From the NCBI GenBank assembly GCA_905233545.1, contig CAJOEV010000024.1, positions 1-63,880 on the forward strand: a stretch of 63,880 nucleotides of DNA, given 5' to 3'. The position numbers were made by a program, and so were the translations under genes. Positions 32,903 through 43,714 of the stretch are shown piece by piece; within the stretch, counting starts at the first letter, position 1; every line of letters begins with the position of its first letter. Source of the DNA: an uncultured Eubacterium sp. (GTDB lineage Bacteria; Bacillota; Clostridia; Oscillospirales; Acutalibacteraceae). The notes beneath the pieces were generated by a model that did no database searches, was not told the DNA's origin, and saw nothing but the letters and a program-made list of their open reading frames with translations.

Positions 32903-33876
32903 AAAAAGGAAATATCAGCATTTTTGTGCCCCATCTCGGCTGCCCCCGGCAATGTTCCTTCTGCAATCAAAAAACAATAACGGGCAGGGAAAAACAGCCC
33001 ACACCCGATGATGTTAAAACAGCAGTTGAAACAGCTCTTAAACGAAAGGGCTATGAATATGAAATCGCTTTTTTCGGCGGCTCGTTCACTGCAATAGACA
33101 GGGAGTATATGAAAAGCCTGCTTGAAGCAGCGTATGAGTATGTGAAAAACGGCAGTGTTAATGGTATTCGCATTTCAACCCGTCCCGATTTCATTGATGA
33201 GGAAATTCTTGATATCCTTAAATCATACGGAGTAACTTCAATTGAACTCGGAGCACAGAGTATGGATGATGAGGTACTCAGCGCAAATCTAAGAGGGCAT
33301 ACCGCAAAGGATGTTGAAAACGCTTCAAAGCTGATTAAAGATTACGGTTTTGAGCTCGGACTGCAGATGATGACGGGGCTGTATAAGGACACAGACGAAA
33401 AGGCAATCCAAACTGCAAAAAAGCTGATTGCACTTGAACCTGAAACGGTGAGAATATATCCGACGGTTGTACTTAAAAACACCTATCTTGCCGAGCTTTA
33501 TGAAAAAGAGATTTATGTCCCTCAGAATGTTGATGATGCGGCGGAGCTTTGTACAAAACTCCTTCCGATGTTTGAAGAGGCAGGCGTAAAGGTAATCCGT
33601 CTCGGACTTCACGCCTCGGATGATATAAAGAAAAATATGGTTGCGGGAGCTTACCACGATTCGTTCGGCGAAATCGTTGAATCGAGAAAAATGCTCAACA
33701 AAATTCTTAAGTATCCCCCTGCGAGCTACGAAATTCTTGTTAATCCAAGAAGCGTATCAAAGCTCAAGGGAAATCAGAAAAGGAATATCTACTTTCTCAT
33801 TGAGGAAGGTTATAATATAAAAATCACACAAAACGACAAAATAAGTATTGATGAAATCAAGATAATAAAAAGGTAG
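32899..33876 (+). CDS. Elp3-like radical SAM protein
   Basis: A 325-aa radical S-adenosylmethionine protein. The cluster motif is CPRQCSFC (Cys-x3-Cys-x2-Cys, about residues 16-23), followed by [14 protein letters not shown] and the barrel strands [10 protein letters not shown] and [14 protein letters not shown]. It lacks the acetyltransferase half of true Elp3. Homologues of this size are common between rnc and smc in Clostridia but their reaction is not established; tRNA modification is a possibility by family resemblance only. It is translationally coupled to rnc by an ATGA overlap. Confidence 0.85.
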   Translation: MKKGNISIFVPHLGCPRQCSFCNQKTITGREKQPTPDDVKTAVETALKRKGYEYEIAFFGGSFTAIDREYMKSLLEAAYEYVKNGSVNGIRISTRPDFIDEEILDILKSYGVTSIELGAQSMDDEVLSANLRGHTAKDVENASKLIKDYGFELGLQMMTGLYKDTDEKAIQTAKKLIALEPETVRIYPTVVLKNTYLAELYEKEIYVPQNVDDAAELCTKLLPMFEEAGVKVIRLGLHASDDIKKNMVAGAYHDSFGEIVESRKMLNKILKYPPASYEILVNPRSVSKLKGNQKRNIYFLIEEGYNIKITQNDKISIDEIKIIKR

Positions 33877-33883
33877 TGTACAT

Positions 33884-36800
33884 ATGCTTTTAAGAACACT
33901 TGAAATGCAGGGGTTTAAATCCTTCCCCGACAGAACTGAATTGAATTTCGGAAAGGGAATAACGGCTGTTGTCGGACCCAACGGCTCGGGAAAAAGTAAT
34001 ATTTCCGACGAGGCTCAAAGATGGAGGATGTCATTTTCGGCGGAACCTCTACAAGAAAGCCCCTGGGCTTTGCGCAGGTTGTTTTAACCCTTGATAATTC
34101 CGACGGCTCGCTCAAAGATAAGGGCGAAATTGTAACTGTTTCGCGCCGTTACTACAGAAGCGGTGAAAGCGAATACAAGATTGACGGCGAAACTGTTCGC
34201 CGTAAGGATATTCACGAGCTGTTTATGGATACTGGTCTCGGTGCCGACGGTTATTCAATGGTCGGTCAGGGAAGAATTGACTCGATTATTTCAGCTAAAA
34301 ACGAGGACCGCCGTGAGCTCTTTGAAGAAGCTGCGGGCATTTCGCGCTTCCGTCACAAAAGACGCGACAGCGAAAGAAGACTTGAGCAGGCGCAGGAGAA
34401 TTTAGTTCGTTTGCTCGATATCCTCGGCGAGCTTGAGAGCCGTGTGAAGCCCCTTAAGACACAGAGCGAAAAGGCAAAGAAATTCCTTGAATTCAGCGAG
34501 GAGAAAAAGACACTTGAAATTGGTGTATGGCTCAATAAAATAAACGCCTTCACAAATAATTTAAGAGAGCAGGAGCACAAGCTCGACGCTGCAGGCGCTT
34601 CATATGAAATCTGCGAAAAGGAAATTGAAAAGCTTGAGCAGGATGCACAGGAGCTCTATAACAAAACAGCGGAGATAAACACTGTTATTGAAGAATGCCG
34701 TGAAGGCTCGGCTCATTTCGAGGAGGAAGCTCTTAAAAAGGACGGCGAAATCAATGTTCTTTTAACAACTCTGAATCATAATAACGAAACAATCGAAAGA
34801 CTTCAGAGCGAAATAACCTCGAGCGATGACACAAGCGCTTCCTTTGATGATATGATTGATGAGAAAAACACATTCATCATCGAAAGTGAAAGCAAGATTG
34901 AAACCAAGAGAAAAGAGCTTGAAGCCGTTGCACTTGAAATAGAAAAGGTTCAAAGCGACAACGAGGAAATCAGCCAGAAAAACATTGAGCTCAATCAGAA
35001 GATTGCAGAGCTCACTCTCGCTCTTTCCGACTGTAAGGTTAGATGCTCCCAGGCGCTTTCCTCAATTGAAGAGATAAAAGCGCGCAGAGATACTATTGAT
35101 GAAAGCATTGAAGAGTGCGAAAAGGAAATAGAACAGACCGAAAACGCCAAAAAGGAAAGTGAAGAAAACATCAACTTCCTGAATGAGCGTATTGAGGAAT
35201 ACGATAACGCAGTTCAGGGCTATCAGCTTAAACTCAAAACAAAAACCGAAAAAGCCGAAAAGCTCAGAAATGATGTTGAAGCGCTTGAAAGAAAGCTCAG
35301 CGAAAAGCAGTCAAAGGCAAGAATGCTTTCTGACCTTGAGAAGAATATGGAGGGATATTCGGGTGCCGTTAAGGCTGTTATAAGACAGTCGGACGCTAAG
35401 GCGCTTTCGGGAATCCACGGTGTTCTTTCAAAACTTATAAGCGTTGATAATGAATATTCAAACGCTGTTGAGGTTGCGCTCGGTGCGGCAATGCAGAATG
35501 TTGTTGTTTCAACTGAAAGCGACGCTAAACGGGCAATCAATTTCCTCAAGCAGAACAATTCGGGACGCGCAACCTTCCTTCCGATTGCTGCAATCAAGCC
35601 GAGGAATATTGATGAGAATGACCTCGATGATAATTTCGGCTTTGTTGACATTGCTTCAAATCTTGTTGAGTGCGATTCTCAGTATAAGGATATTATTTCA
35701 AATCTTCTCGGCAGAGTTATTATTGCTGAGGATATCGACTGTGCAATCGGCATTTCAAAAAGATATAAAAACAGATATAAAATTGTTACTCTCGACGGTC
35801 AGGTTATGAACCCCGGCGGTTCAATGACGGGCGGAAGCCGTTCAAAGGGCGCTGGCATTTTGTCGCGTGCAAATATGATTGAAGAGCTTAATGCCGAAGC
35901 CGATAAGATTTCAGCTGAGCTTGACGAGCTTTCAAAAACGCTCAAAACAGCCATTGAGGATGCAAACAAATCCGCTGCTGATTTACAGGGCTCGGATGCC
36001 GACCTCAGAAATGCAAAAGAGGATTTAATCCGCGCGCAGGGTGACGATAAGCTTCTCGGCGACAGAATCAATTCTTTAACCGAGCAGAAAAACGCTCTTG
36101 TTGCAGAAAAAGAGAATTCCGATTCAAGAATTCTTCTCTTTGAAGAGGCAAACAAAAAAGCCTCCGAAGAGGCTGAAGAAATTCATAAGAATATTGATTC
36201 TGCAGAGGAGGAGATTTCGAAGATTTCCTGGGGTGCGGACGAGCTCAACGAAAAGCGCGAGCAATTCAGAAACAGAAGCAGCGAAATCAATCTTGAACTT
36301 GTTACTCTTGCAAAGGATTGTGAGGCTGCGAAGCTTGCTATTGAAGAGCTTGAACTCAGAAAAAATACCCAGTCCGACAGAATTGCAACAATTTCCCTTG
36401 AAATTGAAGAAATCAATAAGAAAAATGATGCTCTCAAGCTTTCAATTGCCGATATTGAAAAAGAGGCAAACGATTTAAGAGAGCGCGCAAAGGGAACAAA
36501 CGATTCAATTAACGACCTTATTTCAAGCAGAAACGAGCTTGAAAAGAAGAGCGCTGAGCTCAGAGAGCTTGAAAAAACCAAGCTTTCAGATAAAGAAAAC
36601 TTATCCTCAGAGCTTGTTCGTCTTGAAGAGCGCAAGAACGCAATGACAAGGGAATACGACGAGCTTAATAATATGCTCTTTGAGCAGTATGAATTAACCA
36701 AGGTTGAGGCTCAGGCACTCGGAATTGTTATTGAGGATATGTCTGCTGCAAAGAGAAGATTAATCGATATCAAAGCTTCAATCAGAGCTCTGGGTTCGGT

Positions 36801-37410
36801 CAATGTCGGCGCTATTGAAGAATATAAAGAGGTATCCGAAAGATACGAATTTCTCAAGGAGCAGATTTCCGACATTGAAAAATCAAAAGCCGAGCTTCTC
36901 AGCATAATTCAGGATTTAACCGCTTCAATGAGCGAAAAGTTTATGGCAAGCTTCAGGAGAATCAACGAAGAATTCAAGATTTCGTTTGCCGATTTCTTCG
37001 GAGGAGGAAAGGGCGAGCTTGTTCTTGAAAATCCCGATGACTGTCTTGAATCACCGATTGAAATCAAAATTCAGCCACCCGGAAAATCAGTTCAGAACAT
37101 CAATCTTTTCTCGGGCGGTGAAAAATCGCTTGCCGCAATGGCACTGTTGTTCAGCGTACTGAAAGTTACTCCATCACCGTTTTGTATTTACGATGAGGTT
37201 GAGGCTGCGCTTGATGATGTTAATGTTGAACGCTTTGCAAAGTATATGAGAAAAATGACAAACAAAACTCAGTTCATTTCCATAACTCACAGACGCGGAA
37301 CAATGGAGGAGGCAGATATCCTCTACGGCGTAACAATGCAGGAAAAGGGCGTTTCAAAGCTTCTTGAACTGCAGAGTGCAGAGCTTGCGGAAAAGATGGG
37401 ACTTGAATAA
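33884..37410 (+). pseudogene. smc: Chromosome segregation protein SMC, frameshifted by a short deletion
   Basis: Residues 1-42 are a normal SMC N terminus ([16 protein letters not shown], Walker [13 protein letters not shown]). At 34009 the frame breaks. The downstream frame resumes with [18 protein letters not shown] and runs to 37410 through coiled coil, hinge (about 35330-35860), second coiled coil, LFSGGEKSLAAMAL and YDEVEAALDD. The normally universal block that follows SNISDA and ends in GEQSAKSLRG is missing; comparison with the family implies a 43-nt deletion. SMC organises and segregates chromosomes with ScpAB. As sequenced, no full-length protein can be made. Confidence 0.88.
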
Positions 37411-37430
37411 AATCCAAATGGATTTTATTC
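37405..37430 (+). terminator. Hairpin over the smc stop codon
   Basis: A perfect 11-bp stem gaataaaatcc/ggattttattc with an AAAT loop begins inside the last smc codons. There is no T run, so it may serve mRNA stability more than termination. Confidence 0.4.
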
Positions 37431-37431
37431 A

Positions 37432-37480
37432 GTGAAGAGTGAAAAGTGAAGAGTTAAGAATTTCGGGCAGGCATTGCCCA
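37432..37480 (+). repeat. Heptamer element C
   Basis: Four units gtgaaga, gtgaaaa, gtgaaga, gttaaga (37432-37459), then atttcgg and a small hairpin gggca/tgccc (37465-37479). It lies between smc and ftsY, immediately after the hairpin at 37405. Confidence 0.75.
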
Positions 37481-37506
37481 CACCCGATTATAAAGGAGAA
37501 AGAGTT

Positions 37507-38475
37507 TTGGGACTTTTTGATAAATTCAGAAAGGGTTTGAAGAAAACCCGTGACGAGGGAATAACCGCTCAGATGGATGAGGTTATTCAGTCATATGAAA
37601 AAATTGATGACGAGCTCTTTGATGAGCTTGAAGAGGTTTTGATAATGGGCGACGTCGGAATGCCGACCGCTGAAAGAGTTATCCGCGACCTCAAAGCAAA
37701 AATTGCAAATGATAACATTACCTCGGTTTCTCAGGTGAGAGAAACAATGAAGGATATTGTTGCAGGTGTTGTCTGGGGCGGTTCCTATCTTAAAATAAGA
37801 ACAAAACCCTCCGTTATACTTGTTATCGGAGTTAACGGAGTCGGCAAAACAACAACAATCGGAAAGCTTGCCCTTCGCCTTAAAAATATGGGAAGAAGCG
37901 TTATTCTCGGCGCTGCCGACACCTTCAGAGCCGCTGCAATCGAACAGCTTCAGGTATGGGCTGACAGAGCGGATGTCGATTTGATTAAGCACGCTGAGGG
38001 AAGCGACCCTGCAGCTGTTGTTTACGACACAATTCAGGCAGGTAAGGCAAGGGGTGCAGATGTTATAATTATCGACACTGCGGGCAGACTTCACAACAAG
38101 AAAAACCTTATGGATGAGCTGAACAAAATCAGCCGTGTTATCGACAGAGAACTTCCCGACTGCTCAAGAGAAACACTTCTTGTTCTCGATGCGACAACGG
38201 GTCAGAATGCAGTTAATCAGGCAAAGGACTTCAAGGATGCAGCAGGCATAACGGGAATTATTCTCACAAAGCTTGACGGAACCGCAAGAGGCGGTGTTGT
38301 TCTTGCAATCAACAACGAACTTGATGTTCCCGTAAAATTCGTCGGAGTAGGCGAGCAGATAGACGATTTACAGCCATTTGATGCGGACGCATTTGCTTCG
38401 GCACTCTTCGATATGAAACCAAGCAATGAGGATGATGAAAGCATTGCTCAGTTTATTGAAAACAGCGAGGAATAA
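37507..38475 (+). CDS. ftsY: Signal recognition particle receptor FtsY
   Basis: A 322-aa SRP-type GTPase without a long acidic N-terminal domain. An N domain (about 1-95) precedes the G domain with [15 protein letters not shown] (P loop), [16 protein letters not shown] and [10 protein letters not shown]. It docks the SRP-ribosome complex at the membrane. TTG 37507 is chosen because GGAG (37495-37498) is 8 bases upstream and the protein then begins [11 protein letters not shown]; an in-frame extension further upstream would be translated from repeat element C. It follows smc, as in many Firmicutes. Confidence 0.93.
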   Translation: MGLFDKFRKGLKKTRDEGITAQMDEVIQSYEKIDDELFDELEEVLIMGDVGMPTAERVIRDLKAKIANDNITSVSQVRETMKDIVAGVVWGGSYLKIRTKPSVILVIGVNGVGKTTTIGKLALRLKNMGRSVILGAADTFRAAAIEQLQVWADRADVDLIKHAEGSDPAAVVYDTIQAGKARGADVIIIDTAGRLHNKKNLMDELNKISRVIDRELPDCSRETLLVLDATTGQNAVNQAKDFKDAAGITGIILTKLDGTARGGVVLAINNELDVPVKFVGVGEQIDDLQPFDADAFASALFDMKPSNEDDESIAQFIENSEE

Positions 38476-38558
38476 CAGTGCATAGCGCATAGTTAATAAA
38501 AATCGGAGCGAAGCGACCCGAAAACTCGGAACTCGGGGCTCGGAACTCAGGACTGTTC
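38476..38558 (+). repeat. Heptamer element D with central hairpin module
   Basis: Left units cagtgca, tagcgca, tagttaa (38476-38496); the module tcggagcgaagcgacccga (38503-38521), which is the reverse complement of the module in elements E and F; right units actcgga, actcggg, gctcgga, actcagg, actgttc (38524-38558). Confidence 0.8.
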
Positions 38559-38571
38559 ACGGAGTGAATTT

Positions 38572-39153
38572 ATGGATTTTATTTTAGCGTCAAATAATAA
38601 GAAAAAACTCGGTGAGATGCAAAGAATTCTCTCACCCCTCGGTATAAATGTTGTGACCGCAAAAATGCTCGGCATAACGCTTGATGACGTTGTTGAGGAT
38701 GCAGACAGTTTTGAGGGCAATGCAAAAATCAAAGCCCATGCAGCCTGTAAAGCAACAAATATGCCTGCAATTGCCGATGACAGCGGAATCTGCGTTGATT
38801 ATCTCGGCGGTGCTCCGGGTGTTTATTCTGCAAGATTTTCAGGCGGTGACGACGAGGATAACAACGACCTTCTGCTTGAAAAGCTAAAGGGTGTTCCAAT
38901 GGAGCAAAGGGGCGCGCACTATGCCTGCGCCATCTGCTGTACTTTTCCCGACGGAAAGGAAATCAATGTTCAGGGCGAATGCTACGGATATATCGGATTT
39001 GAGCGCGACGGAAATGAAGGCTTCGGATATGACCCGCTGTTTTTAGTTGACGGGAGAGCCTTCGGCAGATACTCCCCGGAAGAAAAAGACAGAATTTCTC
39101 ACCGCGGAAACGCACTGAGAAAATTAGTTAATGAATTGGAGAAAATACTATGA
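38572..39153 (+). CDS. rdgB: XTP/dITP pyrophosphatase (RdgB/HAM1)
   Basis: A 193-aa non-canonical purine NTP pyrophosphatase that removes XTP, ITP and dITP from the nucleotide pool. Family motifs: LASNNKKKLGEM at the N terminus, SFEGNAKIKA, ADDSGICVDYLGGAPGVYSA and GFGYDPLFL. It ends with SHRGNALRKL. It overlaps the next gene by four bases, starting a tightly packed run of four genes. Confidence 0.95.
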   Translation: MDFILASNNKKKLGEMQRILSPLGINVVTAKMLGITLDDVVEDADSFEGNAKIKAHAACKATNMPAIADDSGICVDYLGGAPGVYSARFSGGDDEDNNDLLLEKLKGVPMEQRGAHYACAICCTFPDGKEINVQGECYGYIGFERDGNEGFGYDPLFLVDGRAFGRYSPEEKDRISHRGNALRKLVNELEKIL

Positions 39154-39599
39154 CCTCAAAAGAAAGAGCAGCTTTGAGAGCTAAGGCGAATCCGCTTGAG
39201 CCGATTATTCAGATTGGCAAAGAGGGAATAACCGATAATCTCATTTCTCAGATAGATGACACTCTTGATGTGCGCGAGCTTATAAAAGTGCGCATTCATC
39301 TTGAAACTGCACCGAGCACTCCGAAAGAGTTTGCAAACGAACTCGGAGAAAAACTCGGCGCTGAAGTTATTCAGGTTATCGGCGGTGTAATCGTTTTATA
39401 CCGTGAAGCCGACGAAGAAAGAATTGCGGAGAAAAAGAAAAAAAGAGGCTCGGGCACTGCAAAGGCAACCGCAAAGAAGAAAACAAAAATCAAGGGAATG
39501 AGAGCACGCCAGAGAGAAAAGGAAGCTAAAAATCCCTATGCGAAATATGACCGCCCGAGATATAAAAACGACAGAGAAAAGAAGCAGGGGCGCTCATAA
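39150..39599 (+). CDS. yhbY: YhbY-type CRM-domain RNA-binding protein
   Basis: A 149-aa protein. A CRM domain (about 1-95) carries ALRAKANPLEPIIQIGKEGI and a later VIQVIGGVIVLYRE. A Lys/Arg-rich C-terminal tail (about 100-149) extends beyond the usual 97-aa YhbY size. CRM proteins bind the large-subunit rRNA precursor during ribosome assembly. The basic tail may add nonspecific RNA binding; that is inference. It is coupled to rdgB (ATGA) and nadD (TAATG). Confidence 0.88.
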   Translation: MTSKERAALRAKANPLEPIIQIGKEGITDNLISQIDDTLDVRELIKVRIHLETAPSTPKEFANELGEKLGAEVIQVIGGVIVLYREADEERIAEKKKKRGSGTAKATAKKKTKIKGMRARQREKEAKNPYAKYDRPRYKNDREKKQGRS

Positions 39600-40192
39600 T
39601 GAAAATCGGAATTTTCGGCGGAGCATTCAATCCCGTTCATACGGGGCATATAAGACTTGCTCAGAATTATCTTAAGGCGTTGGAGCTTGACAGAATTATT
39701 TTTATTCCAACTGCTGTTGCGCCTCATAAAAGTTCGGGAGAATTTGTTTCAGCTTCGGACAGATTTAATATGCTCTCTCTTGCAACCCGAGGTATGAGCG
39801 AGTTTGAAATATCGGATATTGAGTTTAAAAGAGAGGGAAAAAGCTACACATATGACACCTTATGTGAGCTTAAAGAGCTTTACAGTGATGATGAACTGTA
39901 TTTGATTATGGGCTCTGACCAGTTTTTGTCATTCGCCTCTTGGTATAATCCCGAAAAAATTGCAAATATGGCAACTCTCTGTACAGCTTCAAGAAACGAT
40001 GAGGACTATGAAAAGCTGCTGGAGTATAAAAAGCAAAACAGCTATTTAAAGGATGCTGTAATAACCGATTTTGCCGTTTTCGAGATTTCCTCATCAAAGC
40101 TCAGGGCTATGATTAAAAACGGCGAGGACATCAGTAAATTTGTACCCAAAGCGGTTGAAGAATACATTAAGGAAAGGGAGCTTTATGTATAA
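39599..40192 (+). CDS. nadD: Nicotinate-nucleotide adenylyltransferase
   Basis: A 197-aa NaMN adenylyltransferase of NAD synthesis. The nucleotidyltransferase motifs GIFGGAFNPVHTGHI and ISSSKLRAMI (the ISSxxIR motif) are clear, as is LIMGSDQFLSF. The start shares one base with the yhbY stop (TAATG). Its stop overlaps yqeK by 8 bases. The nadD-yqeK-rsfS order is standard in Firmicutes. Confidence 0.95.
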   Translation: MKIGIFGGAFNPVHTGHIRLAQNYLKALELDRIIFIPTAVAPHKSSGEFVSASDRFNMLSLATRGMSEFEISDIEFKREGKSYTYDTLCELKELYSDDELYLIMGSDQFLSFASWYNPEKIANMATLCTASRNDEDYEKLLEYKKQNSYLKDAVITDFAVFEISSSKLRAMIKNGEDISKFVPKAVEEYIKERELYV

Positions 40193-40757
40193 TACTGAAG
40201 AATATATTAAGCTGATAAAAGAAACCCTTTCGCCATATCGTTTTAACCACAGCATCTGTGTTGCAAAAAGGGCAAAAGAGCTAGCTGAAAAGCATGGAAT
40301 TGATGAAGAAAAGGCGTATGTTGCAGGAATCCTTCACGATATTACAAAGGAAATGCCAAATGATGAACAGATAAAGCTCATTGAAGAAAACGGACATAAA
40401 CTTGCATATTATGAAGCGGGCAACCACAGAATTTTTCACCAGATGAGCGGTGAGGCATATGTTAAAAATGTTTTGAAAATTGCGGATAAGGATATTCTTT
40501 CGGGCATTCGATATCACACAACGGGAAGAGAAAATATGACTCTTTTTGAAATGATTATCTATCTTGCGGATTTCACTTCGGCGGACAGAAATTACCCCGA
40601 CGTTGATATAATGCGCGAGAAAACAGATAAAAATCTGCTTGACGGAATGCTTTATTCGTTGCAATATACTATTAAGGATGTCGTATCAAAAGGAAGAATA
40701 CTTCATCCCGACACGCTTAGCTGTTATAATTGGACAATAAAAGAACTAAGCGGATAG
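40185..40757 (+). CDS. yqeK: YqeK-type HD phosphohydrolase
   Basis: A 190-aa HD-domain hydrolase. Metal-binding residues are visible in RFNHSICVAKRAKEL, VAGILHDITKE, NHRIFHQMSGE and IRYHTTGRENMT. YqeK proteins cleave diadenosine tetraphosphate symmetrically to ADP. ATG 40185 follows AAAGGGAG; a start 45 bases upstream would overlap nadD more deeply and add non-family residues. Confidence 0.93.
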   Translation: MYNTEEYIKLIKETLSPYRFNHSICVAKRAKELAEKHGIDEEKAYVAGILHDITKEMPNDEQIKLIEENGHKLAYYEAGNHRIFHQMSGEAYVKNVLKIADKDILSGIRYHTTGRENMTLFEMIIYLADFTSADRNYPDVDIMREKTDKNLLDGMLYSLQYTIKDVVSKGRILHPDTLSCYNWTIKELSG

Positions 40758-40774
40758 TCAGCGGGTTTTGTACA

Positions 40775-40802
40775 CACCTAAAACCTAAAACCTAACACCA
40801 GG
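40775..40802 (+). repeat. Heptamer array H
   Basis: Units acaccta, aaaccta, aaaccta and acaccag lie between yqeK and rsfS. The last unit runs into the ribosome site AGGAG of rsfS. The sequence matches the right arm of element B (acctaac, acctaaa). Confidence 0.75.
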
Positions 40803-40811
40803 AGAATAAAT

Positions 40812-41174
40812 ATGGAAAACTATAAAGATATTGTTGAAATCGCAGTTAAGGCAATAGACAGCAAAAGAGGATTTGATATTGATGTTATCAAAGTAACCGA
40901 TTTAACTGTTTTAACGGATTATTTCGTTATTGCAAGCGTAAGCTCAAACACTCAGTTAAAGGCAATTGCCGATGAGGTTGAATATAAGCTCAGCGAGGCG
41001 GGATATGAGCCCCACCATATCGAAGGCAAAGCTTCCGACTGGATTTGCCTTGATTATATCGGCGTTGTTATTCATATTCTGTTTAAGGAGCAGAGAGGAT
41101 TTTATCAGATTGAACGCCTCTGGAATGACGGAGAGAGCGTTGATATAAGTGAATTTATTGTTAAAGAAAATTAA
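40812..41174 (+). CDS. rsfS: Ribosome silencing factor RsfS
   Basis: A 120-aa protein of the Iojap/RsfS family. Motifs: DIDVIKVTDLTVLTDYFVIA, SNTQLKAIADEVE, HHIEGKASDWICLDYIGVVI and FYQIERLWNDGE. It binds L14 (uL14) on the 50S subunit and blocks subunit joining in slow growth. The ATG has AGGAG at the end of the heptamer array upstream. Confidence 0.95.
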   Translation: MENYKDIVEIAVKAIDSKRGFDIDVIKVTDLTVLTDYFVIASVSSNTQLKAIADEVEYKLSEAGYEPHHIEGKASDWICLDYIGVVIHILFKEQRGFYQIERLWNDGESVDISEFIVKEN

Positions 41175-41294
41175 TAAGTTAAGAGTTAAGAATTAAGAGT
41201 TAAGAGTGTCGGGTCGCTTTGCTCCGATTTATAATTGGGTGTGGGCAATGCCCACCATAAATTCTTCACTTTTCATTTTTCACTCTTCACTTAA
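41174..41294 (+). repeat. Heptamer element E, the most complete copy
   Basis: Left arm of five units (ataagtt, aagagtt, aagaatt, aagagtt, aagagtg; 41174-41208); module tcgggtcgctttgctccga (41209-41227); hairpin gtgggc/gcccac (41241-41255); right arm of five units (aattctt, cactttt, cattttt, cactctt, cacttaa; 41260-41294). The arms are roughly inverted relative to each other. Confidence 0.85.
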
Positions 41295-41312
41295 TAACCG
41301 GAGGTTATTTAT

Positions 41313-43681
41313 ATGGATTATAATTTTAAAGAAATTGAGAAAAAATGGCAGGACATCTGGGATGAGAAGGGAACCTTCAATGCCGTTGACGGCAGCGATA
41401 AGGAAAAATTCTATGCCCTTGTTGAATTCCCGTATCCATCGGGTGCAGGTATGCATGTCGGTCACATAAAGGCTTATTCGGGTCTTGAGGTTGTTTCGCG
41501 CAAAAGAAGACTCCAGGGCTACAATGTTTTGTTTCCGATAGGCTTTGATGCATACGGACTGCCGACTGAAAACTATGCTATCAAAACAGGCATTCATCCG
41601 AGAAAAGTTACGGATATGAATATTGAAAAGTTCACATCTCAGCTCAAGAGAGTAGGCTTTTCTTTCGACTGGAGCAGAGTTATTGACACAACCGATGAAA
41701 ACTACTATAAGTGGACTCAGTGGATTTTCCTCAAGATGTTTGAAAACGGACTTGCATTCAGGGATAAAACACTTGTAAACTACTGTCCCTCCTGTAAGGT
41801 TGTTCTTTCGAATGAGGACTCCCAGGGCGGAAAGTGCGATATCTGCCACAGCGATGTTGTTCAGAAGTCAAAGGATGTTTGGTATCTTCGCATAACCGAA
41901 TATGCCGACAAGCTTCTTGAAGGACTTGAGGAGGTTGACTATCTTCCGAATGTCAAGCTCCAGCAGATTAACTGGATTGGTAAATCACGCGGTGCATTCG
42001 TTAATTTCAGCGTTAATGAGGTTGATGAACAGCTCAGAATATACACAACCCGTCCCGACACACTTTTTGGTGTTACCTTTATGGTTATTGCTCCCGAGCA
42101 TCCGCTTATCGATAAGTATGCCGACAAGATTGAGAACATGGACGCTATCGAGGACTACCGCAAGGAATGTGCAAAGAAAACCGAATTTGAGCGCACACAG
42201 CTTGTTAAGGATAAAACGGGTGTTGAAATCAAGGGCTTAACCGCTAAGAATCCCGTTAACGGCAAGGATATTCAACGGGCGCAATTATGGCTGTTCCTGC
42301 TCACGACCAGAGAGACTGGGAATTTGCAAAGAAATTCGGAATTGATATTATCGAGGTTATCAAGGGCGGAGATATCGAAGTTGAAGCATACACCGGTGAC
42401 GGCGAAATGGTAAATTCGGGCTTCCTCAACGGACTTGATAACAAAAAGGATTCAATTGCAAAGATGACCCACTTCCTCGCTGAAAAAGGCATGGGCGAAG
42501 GCGGAGTTCAGTATAAGATGAAGGACTGGGCGTTCAACCGTCAGCGCTACTGGGGCGAGCCGATTCCGATTGTTCATTGTCCCGATTGCGGACTTGTTGC
42601 TGTTCCTTATGAAGAGCTTCCCTTAAGACTTCCCGAGGTTGAGAACTTCGAGCCGGGTCAGGACGGAGAAAGTCCGCTTGCAAAGATTGATTCATTCGTA
42701 AACTGCAAGTGCCCGAAATGCGGAAAGGATGCAAAGAGAGAAACCGATACAATGCCTCAGTGGGCAGGCTCATCTTGGTACTTCCTCAGATATATCGACC
42801 CGCATAATGATGAAGCGCTTGCCGATATGGATAAGCTTAAGTATTGGGGTCCCGTTGACTGGTACAACGGCGGTATGGAGCACGTAACAAGACATATGAT
42901 TTATTCTCGCTTCTGGCATCGCTTCCTCTATGATATCGGCGCAGTTCCGTTCAAGGAGCCCTATCTCAAGAGAACTGCCCAGGGTCTTATCTTAGGTCCC
43001 GACGGCGTTAAGATGAGTAAGTCAAGAGGTAATGTTATCGACCCGAATGAGGTTGTTGATGTTTACGGTGCAGATGTACTGAGAACCTATGTTCTCTTTA
43101 TGGGTGACTACGAGCAGGCAGCTCCATGGAGTGAGTCAAGCGTTAAGGGCTGTAAGAGATTTATCGACAGACTCTGGAAGCTTCAGGATATGACAACCGA
43201 CGGGGAAGAGTATTCCTCCGAGCTTTCAAGCGCAATGCATAAAACAATCAAGAAGGTCAGCGAAGATATTGAAGCAATGAAGTTCAACACTGCGATTGCC
43301 GCTGTTATGACTCTTCTCAATCAGATTTATGACAAGGGCTCAATCAACAGAGCTGAGCTCAGAGACCTTCTTTTAATTGTTAATCCGTTTGCTCCTCATG
43401 TAACCGAAGAAATCTGGCAGAATATGAGTTTCGGCGGAATGCTCAATGAAGCTGAGTGGCCGAGCTTTGATGAAGCTAAAACAGTTGATGATACTGTTGA
43501 AATTGTTCTTCAGGTTATGGGCAAGGTTCGTTCAAGAATGGTCATTCCCGTTGATATGGCAAAGGACGAGGTTCTTGCTCTTGCAAAAGAGGATGAAAAA
43601 ATCAAAGAGCTTATCGACGGAAAACAGATTAAAAAAGAAATCTATGTTCCCGGAAAGCTTGTTAATATCGTTGCAATCTGA
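41313..43681 (+). pseudogene. leuS: Leucyl-tRNA synthetase, frameshifted by a short deletion
   Basis: The first part (41313-42272) is a normal class I LeuRS: EFPYPSGAGMHVGHIKAYS with the HIGH-type motif, CPSCKVVLSNEDSQGGKCDIC, and the start of the editing domain through NPVNGKDI. At about 42273 the frame breaks. The second part resumes as TGAIMAVPAHDQRDWEFAKK in another frame and continues with DGVKMSKSRGNVI (KMSKS) to the C terminus. The family block between GKDI and TGAIMAVP (PVWIADYVL-like) is missing, implying a 37-nt deletion inside the editing domain. LeuRS is essential, so either the assembly is wrong or another copy exists. Confidence 0.88.
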
Positions 43682-43684
43682 AAA

Positions 43685-43713
43685 TTGCCCCGCACGAGCG
43701 GGGCGATTTTTTT
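43685..43713 (+). terminator. leuS terminator
   Basis: A perfect 7-bp GC-rich stem gccccgc/gcggggc (43687-43704) with an ACGA loop, then TTTTTTT. Confidence 0.9.
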
Positions 43714-43714
43714 A

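Noticed and set aside
41174-41294. CRISPR-like array
   Set aside because: The units are 7 bases long and contiguous with no spacers, and no cas genes are present.
33884-43681. Programmed frameshifting in smc and leuS
   Set aside because: A ribosomal frameshift cannot restore the missing conserved codons; the family comparison shows deleted sequence, not just a shifted frame.
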